A stretch of 64,000 bases of DNA from Actinernus sp. WN-2022 (lineage: Eukaryota; Cnidaria; Anthozoa; Actiniaria; Actinernidae). The notes under the pieces were generated by a model, which saw nothing but the letters and a program-made list of their open reading frames with translations, searched no databases and had not been told where the DNA came from. Location of the stretch: positions 1,566,660 to 1,630,659 of the forward strand of contig JAOWCC010000577.1 of NCBI GenBank assembly GCA_030867875.1, read 5' to 3'. This document shows positions 12,075-25,984 of the stretch, in pieces. The position numbers and the translations under genes were made by a program. The first letter of the stretch is position 1. Every line of letters begins with the position of its first letter.

Positions 12075-12860
12075 TCGATTATCGCTCAGCGTCTCAGGCC
12101 TAGGTTTTGGTTTGGATTTGCACGTTCACCCGGTATAGTGATCTTTTGCTTGCTAGTGTCAGGGCAAGCCTTAGGGAGTCTCTTTCATCTTCTGCCCTTT
12201 TTAGTTTTGATTTTAAGGGTCCATTGACAGGGTCCATTAAGGGTCCATTGTTGCTACGCAACACCGTTGCTATGCTCACAGGAGCAGATGCGATTTTGAC
12301 TTCCGGTTTATGCTAGCCTGAGAAAACAGCCAACTCGGGCGCATAGTTTTATGCGTGTCCACCGGCCACCCGATAGTTTTAATACTTACACATGTTTGTA
12401 AGTTTTATTCGTGGTTTACCTGAAAGGTTTTCGTGAATGAATGAAGTAAAGTGTTCAAAAGTCGAAGCAAGCCTTTTGTCACTGGAAAATGAACAGCTTG
12501 GTTTATCGTGTGAAAGAAAATACTACCATTTGCAAGCTACCGCTAAGCGTGAACCTTTTTCCGCGTTCGTTTATGTTTGAAACCTAGACGTCTGGCGGCA
12601 CAAACCTTTGGAATTTAACGGCGAAAATGACAACCTTTGACATGTCCCGCCTTCACGTTTCAGCGAGTGGGATTCAGGTTTAGAAACTTTTCAGCTAGAT
12701 TTTCCTTCGCGCTACGCGCTAAATCATATAAATGTCGGTTCAACTGAGTTAAAGTTTTGGACGCTCAGAATTATGAGAGATGCAAGACAACAACTGTCTT
12801 TGGGCATAATCTGAGTTGCACGACGGTAGAAGACATCAAATGTTTTCAACATCAAGGTTG
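12075..12860. other. No gene recognised
   Basis: Unique-looking noncoding DNA, including a short direct repeat of GGGTCCATT near 12219-12250. Confidence 0.6.
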
Positions 12861-13070
12861 AAACTAAGGGTGTTTTCGTTTGGGAAATCCGTTTTCGGAT
12901 TTCGAGATCCGAAAACGGATTTCGTGTTCGTTTGGCAAATCCGAAAATGGATTTCGACTTTAGCATGATCCAAGAAATCCATCTTTGAGAAGGATTTCGT
13001 GGATTAATCCAAATCCGGATTTCTGTCTATGTTTTTTTTTTGGGAAATCCGAAAACGGATTAGTAAAATA
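12861..13070. repeat. Palindromic AAATCCG/CGGATTT repeat cluster
   Basis: GAAATCCGTTTTCGGATTTC-type palindromes occur several times in 200 bp. It is probably the end of a foldback element. The following 13071-13850 holds nothing recognisable. Confidence 0.6.
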
Positions 13071-13879
13071 GTACTAATGAACAGCAGTATTTATCGGTAA
13101 TGCTGTGCGCACGCATCTGTTTCGATTTATATATGTATTGTTGATATGGCAGCCATCTATTGTACCTATTACCTCGTATGCTTTCTTAAATCTACTGGGG
13201 CCCTGCCTCCGTGGGTTTGATGCTGAGGTAGCTCTAGACAAAGAACAAGAAGAATTGACCCGCGAGACATACGGAAACAGACGGACGGTAGTGTGGTACA
13301 ACCTCAAAATCACCCGTTCCGCACGTTGTAACCCAGTAACTACTCTGCATTGTAACCAGTTGTTTCCAGAATGAACTGCACTCTTGTAAGACCAATGTAC
13401 TAGGATCCAGCCTCTCTCAAACGTATATAATTAACATGCATGTGGGCCGCCTGTGGTGTCTTCTCAGAAGGCCACGCGACTATATCGATCGAGTACTGAG
13501 TAGCGATACTTTTCGGTTCAGTTTTATGTACATTAAATCAGACATTGAGCTTCATCGAATTACACTGAACAGCACCGTGAATACGCTAGTATAAACCAGT
13601 TATTTGTAGCCAAGGTTCCAACGTTTGTGACTGTGAAATTACGGAAATTTACAAACTGCCTTGGTTACCTAAAATTTATGTATGCCGCCTCATTCGTGTA
13701 ATCACCCCGGCGTCTGAATCGAGAAACGTAGGACGTGTCAACGCACAGTTCACGCTATTTTATACCGGCCAATGCCATTGCTTAATACTGCAAAATTTCG
13801 TATACATGTTTAAACCTCCTAAGTGAGTGAGGTGGCCGAAAACGACTGAGCTTTTCAGTAAGGCCGTATTTAAGGCACG

Positions 13880-14165
13880 TACTGGCTTAAAAAACAACAC
13901 AATAGAAATGTAACAAATCATTGGCATTTTAGTGAACATTCAGAGCATAGTATACAGTTCAGCGTTGTTACAAAATTACATTAATTACAGGGTTGACAAG
14001 CGTTACAACACAGCTGTTATACTGGGTAATATGTACAACCGAACACTTTAACAGCACAATAATTACTGAATTACAACACAGCACGTTACATCATTTGAAT
14101 GTTTAACAACACAGTAATTACTGGTTTACAACTGACCTTTTAACAGCACAGTAATTAATGGTTTA
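13880..14165 (+). repeat. Degenerate tandem repeat of AACAGCACAGTAATTACTGG type
   Basis: About five imperfect copies of a 50-65 bp unit sharing AACA(G/A)CACAGTAATTA and TTTACAAC. Confidence 0.6.
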
Positions 14166-14169
14166 CAAC

Positions 14170-14515
14170 TAGTCGGATCTTTTAATCATCCACCTCATGG
14201 GCTTAAACGTCAAAATATATCAAAACTTGAAGAATATATTCATTTTCTCAGTTTTTTAAACAGATTTAAAGTGAGTTTAAAGTGCATCAAGTGAAAACTC
14301 TCATAACTTTAAATATGACAAAAATTGAGTGTGGGGAACATTGTAAAATTGAAAGGTTTCTTGTTTATTGTTTTGGCCTCTTCGATGAGATTGGACGAAA
14401 TATTTTCACACAAAGAAAAGTAGTTTTAAAACACAGTTTCAGTGGATTTGATTTCAGAAATTTATTGTATCTTCACCATAGAATTGTGCCTACCTCTTGC
14501 GCGGACCATTACATA
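14170..14515. mobile_element. Partial copy of the 8741 TTAA-element family
   Basis: Inverse-orientation match to 8745-9194: shared segments around ATCCACCTCATGGGCTTAAA and TAGAATTGTGCCTACCTCTTG. Bases 14516-15114 show nothing recognisable. Confidence 0.65.
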
Positions 14516-16893
14516 ACTTAACCAGTTGGCTTATTGTGTTGTTCATTCTCGTCAAGGTTGGGAACGAGCTGGTTCTGAAGAATACGGTTAACATTGTAAC
14601 GAAATGGTCTTTGGCTTAACTGCAGAATACCCTCGACTGCCACTCCAGCGAGAACATGGCTTCTAAAAACACGAAGAAAAGTACGGCCACTCAAGAAGTC
14701 AAGTGATTTTCGACCGGCAGGTTTTCAACTCAAATCTTCCACAAACATGCACATTTTTGTCTCCAGATAATGCTTCCGGGTTCCTAGTAAAGTTGTGATT
14801 GAACCTCAGTGCAATTAATTAAAATACAGGTCAGTTTTCATCCTTAAAAAAGTATTTTGATGTCGGAAAACAAACGCCACGAGATTCAACTTATAAAGTG
14901 AAAGTTGTCGAATCTCGGTCTAATTTTAGCTTGATTTCTATTAGCTCTTCGGTCTGCCGCGAAATGGGTTCCGGGCATGTGCTCCACACAGTCCCAAGAT
15001 CATTGCAGACAATCAAGCTAGCCCATTGCAGACTGGCCATTGTCGGAGGAAATAGGAGAAAATGCACATCCTGTTCGACCAATTATTGTAGATTTTACTG
15101 CAACAACAGTTCTGCGACTATTTCCATTCTCGTTCCCAGTGCCTCCTCAACTAACTGAAAAATCGGAGGCTCTGGTAAGACACAGGTAAGGCTCTAATTT
15201 GATTGGCTAGCCAAATCGGCTGCGCAATGAAGAAAAAGAAAACAGTTGCTGCGCATAGCACTTTCTTCCGGTTTTACGAAAACAATCTCTTCCAGTATAA
15301 ACCGATTCTCTGGCATGTATTTTGTAGTAGTAGAAGTATTTTGTAGTAGTAGAAGTATTTTGTAGTAGTAGAAGTTAATGTGTTTAAAAATATGACTGAA
15401 TAGAAGAACGATTTTATTCAAAAGTCAAGAGATAAGTTTTTCTTTGCCTACTAGCCGAACGAAACTGATAACACACACTCGTGGAGCCAAGGTACGTTGC
15501 CTTTGATGCATATGGCCAACCGAACGTTTGCTGATTAAGAACTCTCCCGAGACGGCAAATCGCTTTGCAAACAATCCATTGCACAAGCAAAGGGAACTAG
15601 GAGTTGAATTGCTAACACGTAAGTGCCAGCCAACACAAAAATTCCACTTACAATTCGAACAGCAACCGCTAATATTCAATGTGCAGTTCTGTAAATATTT
15701 TTAATTTGAAATAAATTGAAATTATTATATCTTTTTCAAGCACTAGCCCACTCTGTAATTCATCCAAGTCTTGTACTCTTCATGATCAGGTGTAACTTTA
15801 TAGGGATATAACGATCAGTTTATTAAACAGTATAAATAATTTAAAAAGTGTTTGAAATGTCTGTGAAACATGAAGGGATTCAAAGTTGCGTAGCTGGATG
15901 ACATTGAAAGGCACAACAAAACAGGTACATCCTGTGTTTAAAAAAAATATATTAAACTATAAAATTGTCTTGTAATCTACCAGTGATTTATAGTACAAAG
16001 CAAGTCTTATAGCAATATTGAGGACCAGTAGTAAACAGATGTCTTAGTGTGACAAACAAGCCAGTTGAATTAATACATGAAATTGGCCAAATATAAGACA
16101 GTTTCCTTTAAATGCCCTGGCCTACATCAAGCACAGGTTGGGAGTCTACATTGAACCAGGGATGGCAGAGCAAAATTTAAAGTTGTGTGTGTGTACATGT
16201 GTGTGTGTTTTTTTTTTGGGGGGGGGGGGGGAGGGGGGTGTGACTAAGTTATAGTCTTAAACTGACGGAGAAGTAACTAGGCAACATATTATTTTAGCCC
16301 CACATCCCCCGTGGCTATGCCATTCCTGTGAACCTAGGACAAATGCATTAGGAGTGCAGAGATCTTTGCAGGAAATAAAGCATGGGTAACTTGAAAGGCT
16401 GGTACAAATCTATCAAATAGAAAATCAAATCATGAGTTTCCCCTATGAGCTAGAAGTTTTTATATCCCTTTTGAAGCTTACGAAAGTTTATTTATATGAC
16501 ATGGGGAGGGAGGAGGAAGGGAGGGTGAAGAAGTTATTGACATTGGGAGTGTACAATTGTTGTATCCTCTTTCCATCTCTTCAGCTTTTTAAGCATCCCA
16601 AGCCCCTCTTATAACTCCAGTCAGTTTCAAGAGCTCCCCTTTTAAGGTTACCGGATACCTTCAAAACGAAAAAGATGGGGGGGGGGGAATTTTTCACACA
16701 GAAATGTAGTTTTAGTAGTAGTGTTTCATATACCAAAAACTCCGTTCAAATTTTTTTTTTATTGACGGAGAAATACCAAAAGGAAGTTTTTAACCGGAAG
16801 TAAAAGGTTCTTTTTGATTGACAGCAGATCAATAAACACATGACAAGTGCTCACTCGCCTGTAACGACGGTGTGGGAAATCGGCACATATTAA

Positions 16894-18390
16894 AGGGCCG
16901 TCTCACCCACAGTGCTTAGCGCGCTCACATAGCATAGCGGCCATTTTCGATGCCATCGTCTCCCATCCTTCCAGCTATCATAAAAAAAAATCATACTAGG
17001 TTGAACCTTTTTTATTGCTCTTCCTGTTGAGCCTCTTATTTAAGTCTTAAATTATTTGGTCATGTAAATTTTAGTTTTATTTCAGGTGGCCGTAGTTCTC
17101 TGATGGATGCCTGAGTCTCGTTCGTCCTCAACAAAAGGAAACAATTGTCCGTTTGTGTCCAGGATTTTCACCTACAACATGGAGAAGCTATCCTGACTAT
17201 TAATCTTTATATTTAAAGATATATTAGCGCTTAGTTGGAGTATCTACTATCTTTGAGCCGATTTGGGTTGTTGAACTGACACCGTGGCTGGCTTACGCGA
17301 CCATATGGCAACATAACTACGCTTGGTCGACCCGAAAAGAACTGAGCAGTTTCCTAAAATTATTTTCAGGGCTTTGGCGTTTAACTTGTGGAAACAGATC
17401 TCTCTCTGGTTTCGAAGGACTTTTAGACAGTGATTTCGCCGAGATTTTCGGATTCACCGTGTCGATCAAAGTGTTATACTCGCACGAAATTTGACAAACA
17501 AAGCCGCCGAGATAATTTCCCATTCAAGCGATCTCTTGAACTGGTTCTCTGCTACTGCCATCAATGAGATTGCCTGCTAGTAGATCTCTCTCTCTCTCTT
17601 TCTCTCTCTCTGCAGGGAAAAATAAAATCGAGGAGAGAAACCACTCGCTTTAATAATTATTAGTATTACCTGGAAGAGTGTATTTGTTTATATCACCGAG
17701 ATAGTACGGAAGCGACGGGTGAGCAGTAATAGTCAACAAACTATAATAGGCAACAAAACTCCGCTTGGTCGACCCGAAAAGAACTGAGCAATTTCCTAAA
17801 ATCTTTTTGAGGCCGGGCTTCGGCGTTTAACTCTCTCTCTGGTTTCGAAGGGCTTTCACGCAGTGATTTCGCCAAGATTTTCGGATCAAAGTTTATACTC
17901 GCACGAAATTTGACAACAGAGCCGCCGACTGGAGATAATAATTCTATTGAAGCGAGCTGTAAATTATTCGTTCACTGTTCTTTTCTGCTACTGCCAGCAA
18001 CGAGATTGGAGATTGCCTGCTAGCAGATATATATATATATAATATATATCTCCCTGCAAGTAAAAATAAAACGGAGGAGAGAAACCTCTCGCTTTCACAA
18101 TTATTAGTATTACCCGGAGAGAGTGTTCTCTGTTATAGCACTGAAGGGAAGCGACGGGTGAGCGGTAAATATTATAGTGCAGCCAAATACTGCTGTATAA
18201 CACTTTGCTGACTTCACATTCAATTTGTAAGGTACTATTAGTTTCATCAAGGTCATCCATGTTCAAGGCAAAATTATGAGTCACCAACATACAGAAATAT
18301 ACGCTCAGTTCGTGAGGTTCCCGCCGTGAACAAGTCCCGGATATAAACAATAACAAAGCACGCGAAGCACTGTGGGTGAGACGGTCCCTC
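16894..18390. mobile_element. Nonautonomous element with internal 430-bp duplication
   Basis: Inverted ends of type AGGG(A)CCGTCTCACCCACAG near 16894 and 18389. Inside, about 17311-17730 is repeated as 17751-18178 (shared CGCTTGGTCGACCCGAAAAG, GAAGCGACGGGTGAGC). Exact borders and target duplication are unclear. Confidence 0.7.
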
Positions 18391-19407
18391 TAAATTCATT
18401 TCATATACCAATGTTTACGTTTATTGAGAAAAGTTTTTCCACACACGATTCCACAATTCCATTGGATGTTGGCCTTATATCTTACAAAAAGCAAGCAGGA
18501 TGCCCTAACCCTAAACCCTTAGCTTGAAAAACAAAGAAAAACGAAAAGCAAAACGAGGCCAAACAATGCATACGACTACAATTACAAAGCCAAATAGCGA
18601 TACTTACTGTTTGTAAACACTGACGTCATTTATATATTTGCATATATAAATGTGGTTGGCAAAAAACCCCGCGTGTTTGTATGACTTGTATGGGAATTGG
18701 CGATTTAGGCCTCACAAAGTCTCAATTCTGCTTCCAAATCTTAATTCCTTTATAAGACTTATAAGTTAAGAGCATATAAGCTTCGATGAAAGGGCTTGCT
18801 TGCATTTTGGAAGAACAAGAAAGTAATTTGGCGATGAATAAGCACCGACCTGTGATATTTTATAAGCAACTGACTGGGTTCACTCTTCGTTTCTGCCAAC
18901 CACAGAATGCAACAAGTGTGGCGTGACTGTCCTCGCAAAACCCGACAAGCGTTCGTATTTTCACTTTCAGACAGAGTGCCGAGTGGTCCACATCTGAACA
19001 TAAAGTAGAATTGATAAGAGCCAGCCGAGAGAATATTTGTTTCCAAGAAAGCTTAGATGGAAACGTAGTCTGGCGGTGACTCTGAATCGGTTGAACCACG
19101 ATCTCGCTATTGCCGTGCTGTTTCAGACGCCTGCAAATCGCTGTCTCCTCTACTAACTATGCTGGCATTCAAGGCGTCTCTATAGGTATTCACCTTGGCT
19201 TTGCCCCTCGAGGTCTTTTTGTCTTTCCCATTTTTCTAGCCTGGGAAACCAGCTGACTCTTACCGCTACCATTTTTCAAGTCACACAAAAAAGAACAAAC
19301 ATTTTCTCGATGCGGTGCGTTGCTTTGATCGGAAATCAACATTGGCGGGAAATCTTGACAGATAGTTGAACTGTGATGAGAAATGATTGGCCAAGAGCTT
19401 GCTAATT

Positions 19408-22400
19408 AGACCACAATATTTTGTTATCGAAATTAAATTTGTATGGCATTAGGGGCGCCGAAAATATCTGGTTCAAGTCTTACCTGAACGATCGGAGTCA
19501 AAAGAGTTTTGTTAAGGTGGCTCGCCTGGATTTTCCAGGGATGCACCATATCCACTTTGAACGGCTGATACTCCACTGTCAGAGCTCGGTCGGACTAGCC
19601 ACTTCACCCATTTACTAGAAATAGAATAAACTTTCCCAAAAATTAGGTTTGTTTGACATCAGTGTTACCATAGCAACACAGCGTTGACGTCATGTATTTT
19701 ACATATTATCCATTTTCTCGAAATCTAGACCTAAACTTTTAAAACGACCTAGTGTCCCGTGTAGTCTAAATGTAGGCCTTCAAGACTGCAAAGTTTAAAA
19801 AAATTGTATGAGAGCGTTTTCGGAAAAAAGTCGGTTGAATATTTTCATTCAAAAAATATACAATTCGCCTTACTTCCTGTTTAGTAGTCGAGAACTGTGT
19901 TTTCCGGACCGATTCAAGCGATGTTTTTAGCATATTTCATACCTGTGACATAGGACTACTTCCCATGAAAATGTCATTCCATTTGCTTTATTCGATTTCG
20001 GTTTATGGAATCATAAGTAATGTCATAAATATGCTCATTTTACTCAAAATAGTAACATATTTGCTAAGGAAGCTGTAATTCGAAAACTAGTCGATAAATA
20101 TTTTTTTAAATCTTTTCACCTGAAATTCAACATGTACTACCCTGGCCCTGTAAATTTCAAGAGCATTGAATCATTTTAAGGGCGCGAAATAAAAACAAAA
20201 ACATAGGGAACTTTTACATTCATCCACGCAAGCTTCATTGCTGTATCATTTTGTTTATAGCTTGTGTCTTTCCAAAATTTCTCTTTTGTCTAGATTCTAC
20301 ATACTTGTGTGCTTTTGAACTAACAAGTTTACCATGCACGCTTGCTACGCTTAGCTACTGCCGGAACGCTCGTGCAAATTATGTTCTTAGTACAATAGTC
20401 ACGCTGCCAGTTGTAACGCTGTTATAATATAACTTATAATATTTATTTACAAAAGGTTTTATAATATCACTAATACAAAATCTCGTTTTTAATTGATATT
20501 TAGAAAATGTGGTCTAGACGTCACAGGCACTTTTTCCCGATCTGGTTACTAGAAACACACTTATTCAACATTATCATCCCGCACTGCCAAGCTTCATGGT
20601 TAACTAATTTACATGTCATTGTACTAAGGACAGAATTTGCACGAGCGTTCCGGCAGTAGCAAAGCGTAGCAAGCGTGCATGGTAAACTTGTTAGTTCAAA
20701 AGCACACAAGTATGTAGAATCTAGACAAAAGAGAAATTTCGGAAAGACACAAGCTATAAACAAAATGATACAGCAATGAAGCTTGCGTGGATCAATGTAA
20801 AAGTTCCCTGTGTTTTTGTTTTATTTCGCGCCCTTAACATGATTCAATGCTCTTGAAATGTACAGGGCCCGGATAGTACATGTTGAATTTCAGGTGAAAA
20901 GATTAACAAAACAATTTATCGAGTAGTTTTCGAATTACAGTTTCCTTAGCAAATATGTTACTATTTTGAGTAAAATGAGCATATTTATGACATTAGTTAT
21001 GATTACATAAACCGAAATCGAATAAAGCAAATGGAATGAAATTTCCATGGTAGGTAGTCCTATGCCACAGGTATGAAATATGATAAAAACATCGCTTGAA
21101 TCGGTCCGGAAAACACAGTTCTCGACGACTAAACAGGATGTAAGGCGAATTGTTTATTTTTTGAATGAAAATATTCAACCGATTTTTTTTCGAAAACGCT
21201 CTCATATAATTTTTTTAAACTTTGCAGTCTTGAAGGCCTACATTTAGACTACAAGAGACACTAGGTCGTTTTAAAAGTTTAGGTCTAGATTTCGAGAAAA
21301 TGGATGATATGTAAAATACATGACGTCGACGATGTGTTGCTATGGTAACACCGATGTCAAACAAACCTAAATTTTTGGAAAGTTTATTGTATTTCTAGTA
21401 AATAGGTGAAGCGGCTAGCCCGACCGTGCTCTAACAGTGGAGTATCAGCCGTTCAAAGTGGGTATGGTGCGTCCCTGGAAAATCCAGGCGAGCCACCTTA
21501 ATGGTGTTTTTCGGAAAACCGCTCATTAACTTGCGCTATTCCCCAAGGAACAATCCTTGGACCGCTATTATTCTTACTGTATATAAACGACCTACCAAAA
21601 TGTCTAAACTATTCACAGGCTCGAATGTATGCAGATGATACTCATTTGACTTACACAAGTAATGATGTCTCGTCATAGAGCTAAATCTCAATCAGGACCT
21701 TGCCAATATCAATGAGTGGCTTATTGTGAACAAACTAACACTTGATAATTCAAAGACAGAATTTATGTTGATCGGGTCGAGACAAAGGCTTAATACCTTT
21801 GACGATGTCCCATCATTAGCTATCAATGGGACTCCTATAAAACAAGTACCCGTTTCAAAATCTTTGGGTGTCCATATCGACGAAAATCTGTCTTGGTCCG
21901 TTCACATTGAATCAATGTCCAAGAAAATCGCCTCCGGCATTGGAGCTCTGAAGCGGATTCGATCTTTTGTACCTCGCAAAACGCTGCAATTTATATTTAA
22001 CTCTTTAGTTCAAGCACATTTTGATTATTGCAGTGTTGTGTGGGGGAATTGTAATAAAACCTTATCTGCCAAACTTCAGAAATTACAAAATCGCGCATCC
22101 AGAGTATTAACCTTTTCAAATTATGACGCTAATGCCGATTGTCTTTTCGAGGAAACTTGAAACACAACGCCATATCCACAAAGCTGTCATGGTTTATAAA
22201 TCTATTAACGGACTTGTCCCTGATTATCTACGTACCAAATTTGTCGACCGAAGCAGCGTTTCAAATTATTCTTTAAGAGACACTGAGGGCAAACTTGCTG
22301 TTCCTTTCCCGCGCACTAATTTTTTGAAAAACAGTTTTAGCCATAGTGATGCAGTGATATGGAATAGCCTCCCTGTAGAATTGCGGCAAGCTAGAACTCT

Positions 22401-22695
22401 AAGCAATTTTCGCTCCGCCTGCAGCAGTTACTTTTCTGACATCAATTAGATTATTAAGTAGAAGCACGGCACTCATGTAAAGCAGATCCTTTTGTTGATG
22501 TTTGTAGTCATTTAGAGTTAATTATAAATTAGAATTAAAGTTGAATATTTGTAGTTTAATAGTTCTTACAATATTTTAATCGCTTATAGTCTGTATATAA
22601 GCTTATAGTCTAATTATTAGTAGTATTTTTATTGTAGTTATCTTACGTTATTTTCATATGTAAATATACTGATGAGTTTACCGTGGGTAAATAAG

Positions 22696-22755
<60 letters not shown>
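19408..22755 (+). pseudogene. 5'-truncated CR1/L2-like LINE, interrupted
   Basis: Reverse-transcriptase sequence starts near 19408 (DHNILLSKLN) and is broken at 19516 by a foldback element; it resumes at 21502 and continues through IPQGTILGPLLFLLYIND and MYADDTHL (YADD box about 21628-21639). The remaining thumb and C-terminal parts run to 22449 with an in-frame stop near 21675 and a frameshift near 22150. The 3' UTR ends in a (TTA)n tract at 22697-22753. Dead copy. Confidence 0.85.
19513..21501. mobile_element. 1981-bp TTAA foldback element (near-complete palindrome)
   Basis: TTAA at 19513-19516 and 21498-21501 flanks an element starting GGTGGCTCGCCTGGATTTTC and ending with its complement. 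The two halves (about 19517-20500 and 20510-21497) are inverted copies over nearly their whole length, with scattered differences. It inserted into LINE reverse-transcriptase sequence, and the reading frame is restored if one TTAA and the insert are ignored. No transposase. Confidence 0.9.
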
Positions 22756-23921
22756 ATAATAATTGTTGGAGAGGCGGGCTTCAGATTCACGCACGACAGA
22801 CGGGTTTATTTTTTTAAGTGCTATTTTCTCGCTTTCGGTTTTCAATCAAAATAGAGTTTTAAAAAAGCTCCCACTCAAGAGGAATTTATTCGATTTGTGC
22901 GAAATTTTCACAAAATGTCAATTGATATCTCAGCTGCAAAACTGTGTCGGGGAATTGGGAAATTCTAAAAAGAGCTCTTGACGACGTTTCCCGCATATCT
23001 ACTCGGATTATGTTTCGCCTTTTCACGGAAAGCATGATAACTTTTGAACTAAATCGAATTTTGAAATTCCCCGACACCCTTTTGTAATACGATTCCTCTG
23101 AAACACGACAAAGCAAACAGATTTTTAAACTTTAAAATATTTTCGGAGTCGGAACTTCTGAAAGCCATCTCACTAGATCGGAGAAACGGGATGGCGGAAA
23201 ATTCGAGATTTTCAAAGAACTCAAAACTTTTTATGTATTCTAGTAGCCAATTTTATAAGCTTTAAAATGATACATGAGTGATTTATCTACGATGTTTTTT
23301 CGAGGCGCTACATAATTTAGACTGGAAACGCACCCTGAAGGTATCCGGTAACCTTAACTGACCAAACTATTTATTATAAAGAGCCCACTCAATATATTCA
23401 CCCACCCCCCATAAAGTTTCCCAGTCGTTATACTTATTCAAGGAAGAAGAATTCCCAAGATAGTTTAAGTTCACACAGGATATATTCAGTTGTGTTCATA
23501 CAATAGTCCTATTTATAGTTCTGGGACCACCATTTTGAAAGGCAGCCAAAACCTTTTGTGATATTGAGGCTGGAGTTGAGTCAGCTTAGTTAGAGCCTTG
23601 TATCTAGTTGGCATGATAATCAAAAGCTTTCCATATTCATAGAAAGAGGGTTTGTATCAGTGCAGGCCGGTCCATCCCCCATACCATAAAATGTCTGTCT
23701 ATACTAAATAAAGTAATTCTAATGGCACTTAAAAGCCTGTTGATGATGAAAAACCTGATAGTCAGAATCTATTTGTCAAAATTAAAACAATGCAATTTAG
23801 TCCCATTTTCTTTCTAAAAATAGTTATGTAGAGGCCATAATTAATAAACAGTGGGCTAAAATTGTATATGGCCACCACGAGTTTACTAGCTTCATGGTAT
23901 ATATATGCAGTCGGAACACAC

Positions 23922-24086
23922 TTAGGGACCAGTCATTATTTATGAAGGAGGGGGACGGGGAAAAATTATTATTAAAGACAAAATTTACTACTCAGAATAA
24001 CATGACCCACCCCTTATTGACTAAAGAAAATGCACATGACCCACCCCTATTCCCCCCTTCCTTCATAAATAATGACCGGTCTCTTA
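23922..24086. mobile_element. 159-bp MITE with TTA target duplication
   Basis: Ends GGGACCAGTCATTATTTATG and its near-complement (GGTC.CTC side) between TTA copies at 23922-23924 and 24084-24086, as in PIF/Harbinger-type MITEs. Confidence 0.75.
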
Positions 24087-25389
24087 CTTTGATTTCGAAA
24101 CCCATATTTTTAATGTCTTGATAGCATTCAACCACTGAAGACCAGCAGTAGAGACTCCTATTTGGAGCACGTATACTTTAAGTAGTTATTCAAAATCTTG
24201 CTCACAAATTGCGTTTAACATTTGATCGAATTTATACAATGTAGTACAATGTAGCCTGACCATCACTGGGGCAAGGGAAATTACCTCATTTCAAGAAAAC
24301 TATTTTTATCCACACAAACCTCTGGCTTTACTTGTTGTATAAAGTAGAAAAATAAGACAATGGCGATTATACAAAATAATGGTACAGCAATCCCAGTACA
24401 ATACAAATCCAATTTGCACTCAGCTTGAATTATGGCAACTTCAGCCTCATATATTGTTATAAACTGCTGTTATCAATGACAAGGAAAATTGAGACACGTA
24501 TTCTCAGGGTGTTTCAAATTACCGTAACTTCAAAGTCCTCAGCAATCCTCAACACAGCACACTGAAGTCTTTTAGCCCTAAATTTAGAAATTTGCTCCTC
24601 GATAATTGCGTTCAGGAGATATACAACGACCACGATTGAGTTGATCCTTGAACTTGAAGTGCATCAAACACAAACGGTAAACTTTGGTAAATAAACGACT
24701 TCCCATAACCGGTCTGAAGAACACAGAATCAGTCCTTATCTAAACTAATTACACGAATAGCTTCCAACTGCTTACTTACCAACTGCTTACTTAAAGAAAA
24801 CTGTATTTAGCTTTGTAAGTGCGAACTGAATAGCTTCCATGAAGTCCGCCATTACTGAGAATTCTACGAGCATGCGCAGTTTCAATGTCCTAGAATCTAG
24901 GACATCCGGTTTCGTGTCTTACCAGAGACTCCGATTTTTCAGTTAGTTGAGGAGGCACTGGGAACGAGAATGCGACTATTTCACGACCACAAAACAGGCA
25001 CTTTTGCGCATGCGTTAATTTCTTCACTTCCGGTTTCTAAAAATCCTAAACATTTTGCGCGCTTTCACTAAACACCAAACTTTTTCCCGTCAAAATGTTG
25101 TTGACCACGTTCTCCCAAAATCGAGCATGGATTTTGGAAACCGACAATAAATGCCAAATTTTATGGCTTTTCATTCGCCAAAAAAGCTTAAAATTGGACT
25201 GAAAAGTGTTGTAAAATCCAACGGTTTTGTCCAAATAAATCAACCCTCCAGAAATGCTTTATGTTTGACTTCCGGTGAAATTGCATTGTTCAGAGACCTA
25301 TTTTTTCGTCGAGCATGCGCAGTAAGAAACAAATAGGGTATGAGTACGAGATAGGGGTTAGTGTAACGGATCTCGAGCAGTTCTCTACG

Positions 25390-25720
25390 TCAATACTGCT
25401 TGAGGTATTCTACATCAACATCAGCAGTACAGGCCATGTCTTCTAGCTTAAGTACCCTTTCTTGTAACTGGGCATTCTTGGATCTAAGTTCGTTGTTCTC
25501 TGCCCGAAGATCATTTAAAGAGTTAATCAGGCCGTCAAACTTAGCACCCAGGAAGTCCTGACTTTTTTTTTTTACGTCAAGAAATAAATCATTGATTTGT
25601 TCCAACTGCTCTTTCAGACGGCGGTTCAGAAGATTTTCAAATGATGATCCGTTGGACGCCATGTTAGATTTCTCAGTCTCTTCGTTAGAATCAATGTCAA
25701 CGCTCGTCGCACAAGTGGCA
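25390..25720 (-). pseudogene. LINE ORF1-like coiled-coil fragment
   Basis: The minus-strand frame encodes a coiled coil (RLKEQLEQINDLFLDVKKK...LRAENNELRSKNAQLQERVL) of the type found in ORF1 proteins of CR1/L2-like LINEs; no ATG with good context precedes it and nothing of ORF2 follows. It could alternatively be a host coiled-coil exon. Confidence 0.45.
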
Positions 25721-25984
25721 GATTTTGTACCTTTCGGGGGTATTTTAAGACCCAAAGAGAAATTATTGAATGCTTAGCAAATTGGATGAAGAGATGTGAA
25801 GAAGACCGTAGAGTAAATTATCCAAGTTGAGAGCATAAGAAAACCACGCCCACACTCGCCGCACTCAGCCTGATTTTTCAAAGATTCAAGAACTCTATCA
25901 AATCATTGCCCTCAGACAGCTTGTGTTCGGCTCGAGCAGATATCACAGTAACGTCTACGAATAGTAGTTTTCGAAAAGTTATTG

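Larger units (their letters stand above)
16642..23357. mobile_element. TTAA-flanked DNA transposon (large, nested)
   Basis: TTAA at 16642-16645 and 23354-23357 encloses inverted ends of 18 bp, GGTTACCGGATACCTTCA and its complement, in the size range of piggyBac-type terminal repeats. No transposase was recognised. It contains the 16894-18390 element and a LINE. Confidence 0.75.
15115..24982. mobile_element. MULE-like element split by nested insertions
   Basis: The left end at 15125 (CATTCTCGTTCCCAGTGCC) and right end at 24972 match the ends of the 10791-12065 element. Both are directly flanked by CGACTATTTC (15115-15124, 24973-24982), a 10-bp target duplication, so they belong to one insertion. 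Subterminal sequences also match the smaller element. The ~9.8 kb size is due mainly to later insertions, listed separately. Host-like filler at 15190-16640 and 23358-24590 contains no recognised gene; a run of T then G lies at about 16209-16240. Confidence 0.85.

Noticed and set aside
22672..22854. Poly-isoleucine ORF
   Set aside because: Translation of the (TTA)n tail of a LINE.
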